DNA of 64,000 nucleotides, taken from NCBI RefSeq assembly GCF_932526225.1, contig NC_064042.1:4943001-5007000 (forward strand), given 5' to 3'. The translations under genes were made by a program, and so were the position numbers. Of the stretch, positions 1 to 12,000 are shown one piece after another; the first letter of the stretch is position 1, and each line of letters begins with the position of its first letter. The notes under the pieces are model-generated. The model was not told the origin of the DNA. It did not search any database and saw only the letters and a list, made by a program, of their open reading frames with translations. This stretch comes from Nematostella vectensis (taxonomy: Eukaryota > Cnidaria > Anthozoa > Actiniaria > Edwardsiidae).

Positions 1-2
1 GC

Positions 3-3000
3 GTAAAAGCTACTAAACTCGATGACGGGCCGTTGGAAAACAATTCAAATACGGAAATAGTAGATCAAAATTGTGCTCTATGTGAAAATCACCCTTTTAT
101 TTCTCTTGTAAATGGGTACTGGATTGAATGCACAAATGCAGATTGTCCAAGAATGCTTGACATGGCGAATTTATCGCGCAAAATGCTCTATGAATTTTGT
201 GATTTGGGGACGAGTGGAAATATATGCACACAGATACCGCGTGAGGAAATTTACGGAAGTTACTTTTATGGTTCAAAACACTGGAATTATTATAGCAGAG
301 AGATCGACATTGGACCTCTTATTTTGACAGTTAAACAAGAATTCCGGCAGACCGCGGACTATTTGAGGTAAGATTAGTAAGCGTTGGTTGTTTACTAATT
401 AGTTTTGCATTTGAACATGAAAGACACCACTCGTGCATATAAAAAAACTGTAATTCTTTTTGTAGTTTTCGTTATATAATCCTATTAACTCATGACTACT
501 TCCAACGATGGTAACTCTATACGGAATTTAATGTTGCGAAATGTAGAATTTCGACTTCATTTGTGGCAAACAATATGTTATATAGCTACCTCGATTGTAT
601 TGAATTTGACATTTAATTTCCGGGAGTACGACTTGTATTAGCGGATGTAAACGCGACGTCTTTTTCTGTTAGACCTCTATTTCGAGTCGTTAATCATATA
701 TGTTTGACTGTTTCGCTCGTCTTTTTTGCCTTACAAAATTTTATTCTGATTTTTGTAAAACAAACTATCCCCCCCCCCCCCCCCCCCCTTTTGCAAATAT
801 ATAGCATAATAAATCAGGCGCGTACCAAGTTGTTGGTCGCAGGGGCTAGAAAAAAGTATTAAAGGAAAAAGTATTTAAATCTCGTATTATATCTATGTCC
901 ATATGATAACTTTGCATATAAAAAAAATATCAGGCTTTATATTGGATTTAAAGTTTCCTGGTGGATGGAACCTCATATCTTTAGATGTAAATAATAACAC
1001 AGAGGTGTTGGTGAAAATTATTTTGTGTTCCCTAGATGGGGCTTCATGAGTGATAATGCTATATGAAATTAACACAATTTGTTTTTTATCTTACAAGATA
1101 CCAAAAGTAAAATCCCTTTGTAGGGGGTGTGGAATAGCTACCCAAAATAGTACATTTATTTATTTTATTTTTTTTAGGATAATGGTTCGTTCGTCTGGCA
1201 ATATAATTCATGGCATGCTACCTGCAGCTACTATCTGCAGAGGGACACTCAGCAGTCATAGTGAAGTTTTACGATTCATATCACAGGAGATAGGACTCAC
1301 TTCTCCTCTCAGACTGATAACTATCCCATCAGCACCTGCAGCTCTACTCCGAATAGACAAGGTAAGGAAGGAGGGACCACTTTCAGGTGTGCACCTAGGG
1401 AGGTGCACAGGCAGGGAAGGATCTAAGGGTGGGCCGAGCTAACCCCGGCCTCCCCCTTTTCAGATATTTGGCTAAAAATAACAAGAAATAAAAGGAAATC
1501 CATGGAAAAACAATCAATCTGCTTGGCTTTCTTGAAAACCTTACGTGCCCCCCCCCTTTCTGGAATTCCTGGGTCCGCCCCTGACAGAGGCACATGCACC
1601 ACCCATGCCCTTTTCTTTGTTTTTGAAGGATCATCAATACTGTCCATTTTCAATAAAATTATATAAAAAATTATAAGAAATTATATCAAAGAACAATGAA
1701 ATGAATTGAACAACGAATTGATTTGAAAGCCAGAAAACTGGAAATGACCAGATAATATTTTTGGCTATACAAGGTAGCCTTAGTTTGTTGGTTTTATTTG
1801 ACAAATACAATTATTCCTCTTGCCGTCATCTTTGTGTCAAAAGCCCATTAGATCAACTCAAGAATTAATTGTAAAATTGTTGAATTGTTAAATTCCCTAC
1901 CTATGAATGCGACTATCAGTTTTTACATTTTTTTACATTTTCAGTTTGATAAACTAATATTTGGTAGTTTAAACAAAAATAGCTGGGGCAAGATTAAAAA
2001 TGCAGTTAGATATCACCTTTATATAGCTTATTTGCATTTTGAGACCATGTTTCATTGTGACCATTGTTTCACTTTTTTAAGCATAACAACTGATGTTTTG
2101 ACTCAAATCGTTTTATAGGATTTTATGATACCTCCATTTGCATAGTCTAATTGCACTTTAGTCAGCTTTTTCTGAGTGATAGGTAACAACAATTTGCCCC
2201 CCACTTTAATAATCACTCAATACGAAGCACAATTCATGTTTTTATAGCAATATGTTTGCATTGTGAGAAAGCCGAAAAAAAAACAATACTATTTTTCTGT
2301 ATTCTCACACTGCAGACATATTGCTTATACATTAATTGTGCTTTGTATTGAGAGATTATCAAAGTGGGGGGCAAATTGTTGTTACCTATCACTCAGATAA
2401 CACTAATTCTGATAGCATATTTTTGGTTAGATCTCGCTCAAAGACGAATACAAAATTGGACTCCTGTACGTCAAGGAGGGCCAAGAAACGGAAGAAGCGA
2501 TGTTTGAAAATCAAGAGCACAGTCCAGCTTTTGACGCTTTCTTGGAATCCCTTGGTGACCGCGTCAGGATGCGTGGGTTCAGCAAGTATCGCGGGGGCTT
2601 GGACAATGCTAACGACCTCACCGGTCTACATTCTGTTCACACCACATACAGGAACAAGCAAGTGATGTTCCACGTCTCCACACTGCTACCTTATGACAAG
2701 AATGATAGTCAAAAGGTAGGTACTAGGCGCATCAGAGAAAGACTCTCTCGTGTAGGGGCGTATCGGGAGGGGGGGGGGGGGGGTTATGGTGAGAAACTCA
2801 GGCGCCTAATTATTGGGGATGCTAAGGGGCATATCATAGAGCAATGAATCTCGCGTGTAGGCGCATATCTAGGGGTGGGGTTATGGAAATATGGTGAGAA
2901 ATTCAAGCGCGTAGTTATGGTTGATGCTAGGGGCACGCACGCTTCTCCCCTCATACACCTAAGAGCGGTCTTCTCGTATTGAAAAATAGCTAATCTTTGA

Positions 3001-6000
3001 CTTTCTGCATATGATTTATTTGACTACGTATGTCCTCGCGCTAGATGCAGGTTTGCAAAATAAAAGGATTTTCAAAGCATTTTTTTAAAATGAAAATTAG
3101 TTTAATGGTATAACTAGAAAAATAAAAACAAGGTGTAGGAAAACTAGGCGTGATGTAGACAAGCTATAAATCAATACAAGGTTGAAGTGGCTTGCTGTAC
3201 TTACTTCGGTACCATGAGAAGTATAACCCTGGCGTCATTTCTGCTCCTGGATAGTCTTTCTTACAAAGTTTCTCACATGACGCATTTCTTTATTGTAACA
3301 ATAATATACTATTACATAATATGCTTTTTTCATGAATAGCTTCAGCGCAAGCGACACATTGGAAATGACATCGTGTGTGTCGTCTTCTTGGAGGCGAAGG
3401 CTACCAAATTCAATCCTGCCTGTATCAAGTCCAGCTTCCTACACACGTTTGTGGTCGTTCAAGTCGATGTATCAAGCAACCCTTATGAATATAACGTGGG
3501 TATTCATCCTTTCACGCACAACAAAAATTGCAGTATACAAGTTGCAGGAAAATTGCCTCTTGCCTCTTGTCTTGTAACATGGCTAAAGAAGGCCAATCAC
3601 TGCGCCGTTTTACGCTTCGCACAATACCAAGTGACTCAAAGAATTTATTTCCATCGGCTAATTCAAGCAAGTAACTAAGAAAATATCAATTAAGTTTTTT
3701 TTTTTTGCAAATGAACCGCTGTATTTGCAAATGTAATAGTAAAAAAAGTGGTTGATCGACATTATTTAAGCTCTTACGTCCCCGTTTCCTTCGCTTTGCT
3801 TCTGTTTCCCACCGTTCTCCGTCCCCCGTTTCCTTCGCTAACTCACTAACAGCCATAGGGCTCTGTTAACTAGGGAAGTAAGAGGAGAAGGATGCGAGGA
3901 AGTAAAAAACTTACTGCGTGTGCGAAAATCAGACACGGAGAACAAAGCGAAAGCATGGGTTTCCTTTTCCTCTTGCGTCCCCTCACACTGATTTCTTCTC
4001 CACACGCGAACTAAGTATCTTACCCCTTTGCTTCCTTCTCCGTATCTCCTTATTTTGTTAGTGAAAATAGGCCGTCAGGTCTACGCTTTCTTTCCCGTCC
4101 CCGTTTCCTTCGCTACGTGTATTAATCTGCTTTCTCTTGCACGTTTTGAATCAGGTGTCAGTCGTTTCAAGGCGTCGAGTCCCCTTGTATGAGCCTCGAC
4201 TTGTCGAACGACATCGTTTCGAGAAGGTATCACACAAGCATATTTTTGCACTTTCAGGTGTCATTTTGGCATCGTAGTTACAGGGGCATTGTCCCCAGTT
4301 TACTTCCGGATGGCCGAAGGAAACCTCAAACGACAAGTGAAAAAAAGAATCCATTAGAATTCGCGCTATTTAACAGGCCATCCTTTCTAAATTAGCAGTC
4401 ACATCCTCAAAGAAACTTCCAAAAGACGCTATGATTTTACAATTATTAAATATTTTTCGCGTTTTCCGTTCAAAATCATCAGAGATTGTTCCGTAACAGA
4501 CCGAAAATAATTAATTATCAAATGCAAGTAAGCATTTATTTCCATCAGATGATTTTGGGAAACAACTGCGATATTTTTTTTGACAAATTTGGTAAATGAT
4601 GTTACACTGATCATGATGATAGACTTTTATTAGGGGTAACACTTAATATCTAAACAGATAATTTACACGTGGCCCTCAGGGAAAACAAAAATAAATAAAG
4701 TGATATTTAGGTGAACTGGGAAAAATCTATATACATTATCTATTTACATTATCTATATACATTATCTATTTACATTATCTATATACATGAATTTACAATG
4801 TTAATTTTTGGAGAGCCATAGCAAAGGAGCCAACGGATCGACACTCCTTTGTCTCTCGTGGGAGCGAGTTATGTTAAATGAGTTATGTATTTGTTTTGTT
4901 TATAAAAGCAGTAACATAGGTGTGCCTGACTGCGGCTAGAGTGTTTTTCCAGCTAATAACTATTCTATCTTCATAGGGACCAGAGTTTAGAGATTGGATT
5001 CTTAACAAAGTAATCAATGGAGAGACTTCTTGTCATAAAGCTCCGGACTTCGCCAAACTTCACGTAGGTATTAGTCTGTGCATCGTTTGACTTGACGTTA
5101 CATACAACTCAACGGCAAAGGAGGCCATCGCTGGTACTGGCTTTATTCCACTCTCTCACTACATAATAGGGACTGACGACGACGACGGCTAGGACAACGC
5201 TATCGAAAAAGATTTTTTCGCGAGTGGCAATCAATTATAATTTAATTGCAATGGAATAACCAAAACGTTATAGTCAGAGACAGATAAAAATAAACTAAGG
5301 AAATTATTTCTACAGCAGCGAACGTAGTTAGTGGAGTTTACAGAGCAAACGTCCGCGTCCTCAATTGACCTTGAAACTTGGAGTTTTCACGTCGTGGTTT
5401 TATGGAAAACGGCTGAAATGTATCAGACAGAACGCATTTCCACTTGCTGCTATTGAATTCTGAATCAAATTCTATTGTTTTCTGACGTCGTCGTCAACGT
5501 TGCCGTCGTCGTTGCTTAAGTTTCCTAATATTTACTTATTGCTTATTTTTCCTAATAATTATTTTATTATATTAATTAATTAGTTATACTAAGAGCGGTA
5601 CCCCTCATTAGACCTCATGGGGCCACGTGTCCCGCTGCACCTTTTCTTTTGAACTTTACTTTAATTCAATTTATTGTTATTTATTGGTGACTCGATTAAG
5701 TTAAATAAAATAATCATGTGAACCACGAAATTTTTGCTACACTTATTTTTCGCACTACTTTGGCTTTGCTTTATCTGATAAGATCGCGAACTTCACGAAA
5801 TTTAAGTGACGCGTTGATCTCTATAGCAACGGACGCGTCTGCAGCTGATGGAGGAGCTGATCAAATCCGTTGAGCAAAACGACGAGAAGTCACAGGAGAG
5901 AAGAGAACCTCAGCCCTTCAGGTACGCTGAGAGCTGGTGCACGATTAATATGGCCCGATTCATACGACGCCCTGTCGAGTCAAATTAATGCGATTGGACA

Positions 6001-9000
6001 CGTAAACAGTTCGACGTCTGATCAATTAAAATCGACGCCTCGTAGTCGGCACGACAGAGCAAGCCATGGTGCACGTCAAAAGCACGACACCGATTCAAAC
6101 GTGGAGCTTTTTATTTGCCGAGTCAAATATAATATTTATTATGATTTTGTGCAACTTTGTTTCAACTTATACTGCTCGCAATCTATTGATTTCGACTTTG
6201 AGTGCGACGTCTAAATCAACGTCGAAGCCTATATATGTATTTGTGTCGACACAAACAATTACTTTCGGCACGGCAGTAGTGCGACGTATAAATCGGGCCT
6301 AAGATGTTCAAGTATTTACAGTTTGCCCACAGGAACATCCCCTACTCGCTTTTCCTAAGAGGCTACGCCCGTATTGACGTCAAATTTTGGTTCTCCATTC
6401 ACAGAGATAGCGGTAGAAGATATCAGTCTGCAAGGTAAGACTCCCATTTTGGTATCATAAATGCGAATCGTCCTTAAGGCTGTTTACACGCGATTTTGTC
6501 TATACTTAAAGAGAGTCAGCCAAACCTGTGTTTTTGTTTTCATTCAATGTTCAAAGACAAATATGAAAGAAAACACCCATATAAAACAAACTTTAATATT
6601 TTATTTAGCAAATTCTATCGAAAATATCACAATATACCTCCTAAATTAGCCAATGGAAATGGATGCTTTTCGACACTTGGAATTTTGCTAGGAATACAAT
6701 ATGGCGGCTGATAGAGATTATATTATAATATAGTAATAGAGTTCTTGGTAGCTTGGAAACAGCGTTATCCAGACACCTAGTAGATTGAATCGAGGGTGAA
6801 TCGAGGTTTTCTGGTTTTATACTTGATTAATGCTCTTTTTAGCTCTCAGCTAAAAAGACTTCGACGCCTCCTCCTGATGCTAGAAATATTAACCAAGCGC
6901 CGCTACTGTATGTGATTCTCCAGGCCTGCAAGTCCGTACCAAGATAAAAGGCAGCAGCTAAATGATTCAATGGAGGACATAGCGAAGTATTTCACATCAC
7001 TTGGACAAGAAAATACAGAAGGGGATGTTTTATTTCTCGTTGGTGAGTTTATCACTTCAGAGATGAAGGATTCTTACTGTAGACAGCAATATGATAATAG
7101 ATTCCCCCTAGTAACATCGTGACTGATAGACTGAATGTGTGGATAATTGTTCTTTAGATGTAGCGTCCGTTTACACTAACACGCGCGCTGGATCCAGCGA
7201 TTCCGGATACTTTTGAAAACGCTGTCGAAAGTGAATCAAAATGAATCTGTATACTTTTGTACGTAGTGTGGACGGTCGGATTCTTATCAAAATGAAAACG
7301 ATGGCGTCATATCGCAGGCGCGTCCGCTAATCATAAAAATGACATTACCCCGTACCTTTCAGCGTTTTCAAACGTTTGAATCCGTGTTAGTGTGGACGGC
7401 TGGATCCAGGCGAACACGCTGCGAAAACGATAGTGTGGACGCGAATCAAATGTGTTTTCGGCGAAACGAATCCGGATCCTTTTGAATCCGTGTTAATGTG
7501 GACGACCCCTGAGTATAAGGTTAGACGTACGACGTGTCCACAGGGGGCCCGAGGGTTCCGGACCTTACCCTGCTCATACGACGAGATGGGTTCGACTCCG
7601 ATTGACCCCTTCGTTGTTAGTTAAGAAGAGCGGTTTATTTTATGTGTGCATTTCTATAGAAAAGTTTCTAGATAGATCTAGTGACTTATTACTGGAGCAA
7701 TGCAGAGCCGTAGCATGTCTGGGGGGGGGGGGGGCACAATACAGAAATATTGGGGGGTAGAGCCACGCCCCTACTGGTCATTTCCTTATATATATTTTTT
7801 TAATATTGGGCATGTCCCCAGTGCCCGACCCCCTGCTACCGCCCTGCAAAGGATGCCGATTTGAATTTAATTGATCCTAGTTCAGTGAACTTCTTCTCTG
7901 GACTCCACCGTGCGTTTCTCTGTAGACACGCCCCTGCTGACTGTTTGTTTCCTGCTTTTGTCTTCAGGACGGAATGAGAAAAAGCGTTTTGTCGCTGTTC
8001 AATCTGTCATGGCGTCTCGTAGCAGGTTAGTGCATCTTATAATCCGTGTCTTATAGACCATGGCTCGACCATGGACCACAGAATAACCAGCACCACTGGC
8101 TGCAGAATAGCCCAGGTCCACGGGCCATGGTATAGCTGAGCAGACCACTCCTATAAACATTCTCGTCCCCACCTAGCTGTCTAATCAAAATAATGGAAGC
8201 CCTTCCAAATGCAACACCCTGTATCCCCATAATTAACAATAGGATAGGAGGATATTCCTAATTCCTGAAATATCTCATAAAACAGTCAAACTCATGAAAA
8301 CAAATAAAGCTCATGTTTGTTATCTTGTTGTTGTTTTTTTCTAGTGTGTTTCGGAAACTTTTCCTGGAAGACGACCCTGCGAGAGCACGGTCAGTGGAGA
8401 CCTCCCCAGCCGTCGCCCGCAAGACCTCATGGTCGTCCATGTCGAGTGGTGCCTCCCTTTTCCCCGGAACGTCAAAGACTCGCAAATTCGTGCTGAACAG
8501 GGTGAAGCGGAGCCAAAGCGCCAGCGAGGCGGACAGGAACCAAGTGGTGTTGTCAGCGGTAACAGAGCTTGAGAAAGCACACGAAGTGGGTGGTGTGTTT
8601 GATATACGGGAAGCCCCATCTATGAAGCAGGTAGGGTAGGTAGGGGAACAGTGGTAGAGTAGTAGTAACGGTGTCGGTGCAAGCATTTATAAGGCGCCAT
8701 TAAAAGTCCTGATACTTATTACGAATGCCCATGAATTAACCGAGGAACCCAAGGTTCTAGTACATACATTAAACAAGTCAAATTAAAGGCCGAGAAACAG
8801 AAAGATACTCCTGCTGCCTTGACGGGGACTCGACCCCTTTTTATGTATTTAGAGGGGAACAGTGGTGTGGTAGTGATAATGATGATGAATGCTAATGCAT
8901 AATAATGATAACGGTGATGATAATGTCCATAATGATGATGATCAATGGCCATAATGATGATCAATGGCCATGATGATGATCAATGGCCATAATGATGATG

Positions 9001-12000
9001 ATGATGATGATGATAATGGTGATGATAATGGCCATAATGATGATGATGATGATAACGGTTATTGTTCTGTGCATAATTATGTTGTCGGCGAGGGTAGTGG
9101 TGATGGGCATAAGAATTATTGTGATGATGACGGTGATGTGCATAATGATGATAATAATGATGACGGTGATGTGCATAATGATGACAATAATGATGACGGT
9201 GATGTGCATAATGATGATAATAATGATGGCGTTGATGTGCATAATGATGATAATAATGATGGCGTTGATGTGCATAATGATGATAATAATGATGGCGTAG
9301 ATGTGCATAATGATGATAATAATGATGACGGTGATGGGGGTGATGTGCATAATGTTGATAATAATGATGACGGTGATGGCGGTGATGTGCATAATGATGA
9401 TAATAATGATGGCGTTGATGTGCATAATGATGATAATAATGATGACGGTGATGTGCATAATGATGATAATAAAGATGACGGTGATGTGCATAATGATGAC
9501 GGTGATGGGAGTGATGTGCATAATGTTGATAATAATGATGACAGTGATGGCGTTGATGTTATGATGACGGTGATGGCGTTGATATGCATAATAATTTTAA
9601 TAATGATGACGGTGATGGCGATGATGTGCATAATGATGATAATAATGATGACAGTGATGGCGGTGATGTGCATAATGATGACAGTGATGGCGGTGATGTG
9701 CATAATGATGATAATAATGATGACAGTGATGGCGGTGATGTGCATAATGATGACAGTGATGGCGGTGATGTGCATAATGATGAAAATAATGATGACAATG
9801 ATGGCGGTGATATGCATAATAATTTTAATAATGATGACGGTGATGGCGATGATGTGCATAATGATGAAAATAATGATGACAATGATGGCGTTGATATGCA
9901 TAATAATTTTAATAATGATGACGGTGATGGCGATGATGTGCATAATGATGATAATAATGATGACAATAATGACGGCGGTGATGTGCATAATGATGACAAT
10001 AATGACGGTGGTGATGGCGGTGATGTGCATAATGATGATAATAATGATGACGGTGATGTGCATAATGATGATAATAATGATGACAATGATGGCGTTGATA
10101 TGCATAATAATTTTAATAATGATGACGGTGATGGCGATGATGTGCATAATGATGATAATGATGACAGTGATGGCGGTGATGTGCATAATGATGATAATGA
10201 TGATGACAATGATGGCGTTGATATGCATAATAATTTTAATAATGATGACGGTGATGGCGATGATGTGCATAATGATGATAATAATGATGACAGTGATGGC
10301 GGTGATGTGCATAATGATGATAATAATGACGGCGGTGATGTGCATAATGATGAAAATAATGATGACAATGATGGCGGTGATGTGCATAATGATGATAATA
10401 ATGATGCCGGTGATGTGCATAATGATGATAATAATGACGGCGGTGATGTGCATAATGATGATAATAATGATGGCGGTGATGTGCATAATGATGATAATAA
10501 TGATGGCGGTGATGTGCATAATGATGACAATAATGATGGCGTTGATGTGCATAATGATGATAATGATGGCGGTGATGTGCATAATGATGGAAATAATGAT
10601 GACAATGATGGCGGTGATGTGCATAATGATGAAAATAATGATGATAATGATGGCGGTGATGTGCATAATGATGATAATAATGATGGCGTTGATGTGCATA
10701 ATGATGATAATAATGATGGCGTTGATGTGCATAATGATGATAATAATGATGGCGTTGATGTGCATAATGATGATAATAATGATGGCGGTGATGTGCATAA
10801 TGATGTGCATAATGATGACAATGATGGCGGTGATGTGCATAATGATGACAATAATGATGACAATGATGGCGTTGATGTGCATAATGATGATAATAATGAT
10901 GGCGGTGATGTGCATAATGATGATAATAATGATGGCGTTGATGTGCATAATGATGATAATAATGATGGCGTTGATGTGCATAATGATTATAATAATGATG
11001 GCGGTGATGTGCATAATGATGAAAATAATGATGACAATGATGGCGGTGATGTGCATAATGATGACAATAATGATGACAATGATGGCGGTGATGTGCATAA
11101 TGATGATAATAATGATGGCGTTGATGTGCATAATGATGATAATAATGATGGCGATGATGTGCATAATGATGATAATAATGACGGCGGTGATGTGCATAAT
11201 GATGAAAATAATGATGACAATGATGGCGGTGATGTGCATAATGATGATAATAATGACGGCGGTGATGTGCATAATGATGATAATGGTGATGATAATGGCC
11301 ATAATGATGATGATGATGATAACGGTTATTGTTCTGTGCATAATTATGTTGTCGGCGAGGGTAGTGGTGATGGGCATAAGAATTATTGTGATGATGACGG
11401 TGATGTGCATAATGATGATAATAATGATGGCGGCGATGTGCATAATGATGGCGATGATGTGCATAATGATGATAATAATGACGGCGGTGATGTGCATAAT
11501 GATGAAAATAATGATGACAATGATGGCGGTGATGTGCATAATGATGATAATAATGACGGCGGTGATGTGCATAATGATGAAAATAATGATGACAATGACG
11601 GCGGTGATGTGCATAATGATGAAAATAATGATGACAGTGATGGCGGTGATGTGCATAATGATGATAATAATAATGATGACAGTGATGGCGGTGATGTGCA
11701 TAATGATGAAAATAATGATGACAGTGATGGCGGTGATGTGCATAATGATGAAAATAATGATGACGGTGATGTGCATAATGATGATAATAATGATGGCGGC
11801 GATGTGCATAATGACGGCGGTGTTGTGCATAATGATGATAATAATAATGATGGCGGTGATGGGGGTGATGTGCATAATGATGATAATAAAGATGACGGTG
11901 ATGTGCATAATGACGGCGTTGATGTGCATAATGATGACGGTGATGGGGTTGATGTGTATGATTATGATGATGATGAATGCTGAATGCTGAAGATGATTTT

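Larger units (their letters stand above)
3..5921 (+). other. RapGAP catalytic domain segment (exons 1-7)
   Basis: The encoded residues follow the Rap1GAP order. Exon 1 carries NGYWIE and then [10 protein letters not shown], matching the family's GGYWIE and FLGKDHLNFY region. Exon 3 has [10 protein letters not shown] and [10 protein letters not shown]. Exon 4 has [11 protein letters not shown], which contains the asparagine that known Rap1GAP structures use as the catalytic 'Asn thumb'. Exon 6 gives [12 protein letters not shown], close to vertebrate Rap1GAP. All landmark motifs are intact, so catalysis on Rap is expected. The helix carried by exon 7 ([13 protein letters not shown]) marks the end of the domain. 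Confidence 0.9.

Noticed and set aside
6333-6434. Longer version of exon 8 of the RapGAP-BTB gene (start at 6333)
   Set aside because: It is open and in frame, but the acceptor at 6404 has the better pyrimidine tract and the extra residues do not resemble the linker; kept only as an alternative.
8258-8686. Minus-strand frame of 142 codons opposite exon 11
   Set aside because: Complement of a well-supported coding exon of the RapGAP-BTB gene, with no start context or family match.
8961-11990. Open frames of 434 to 1008 codons on both strands read as genes
   Set aside because: They are products of a trinucleotide-periodic array; translations are monotonous repeats in every frame and the flanking exons splice neatly across it.
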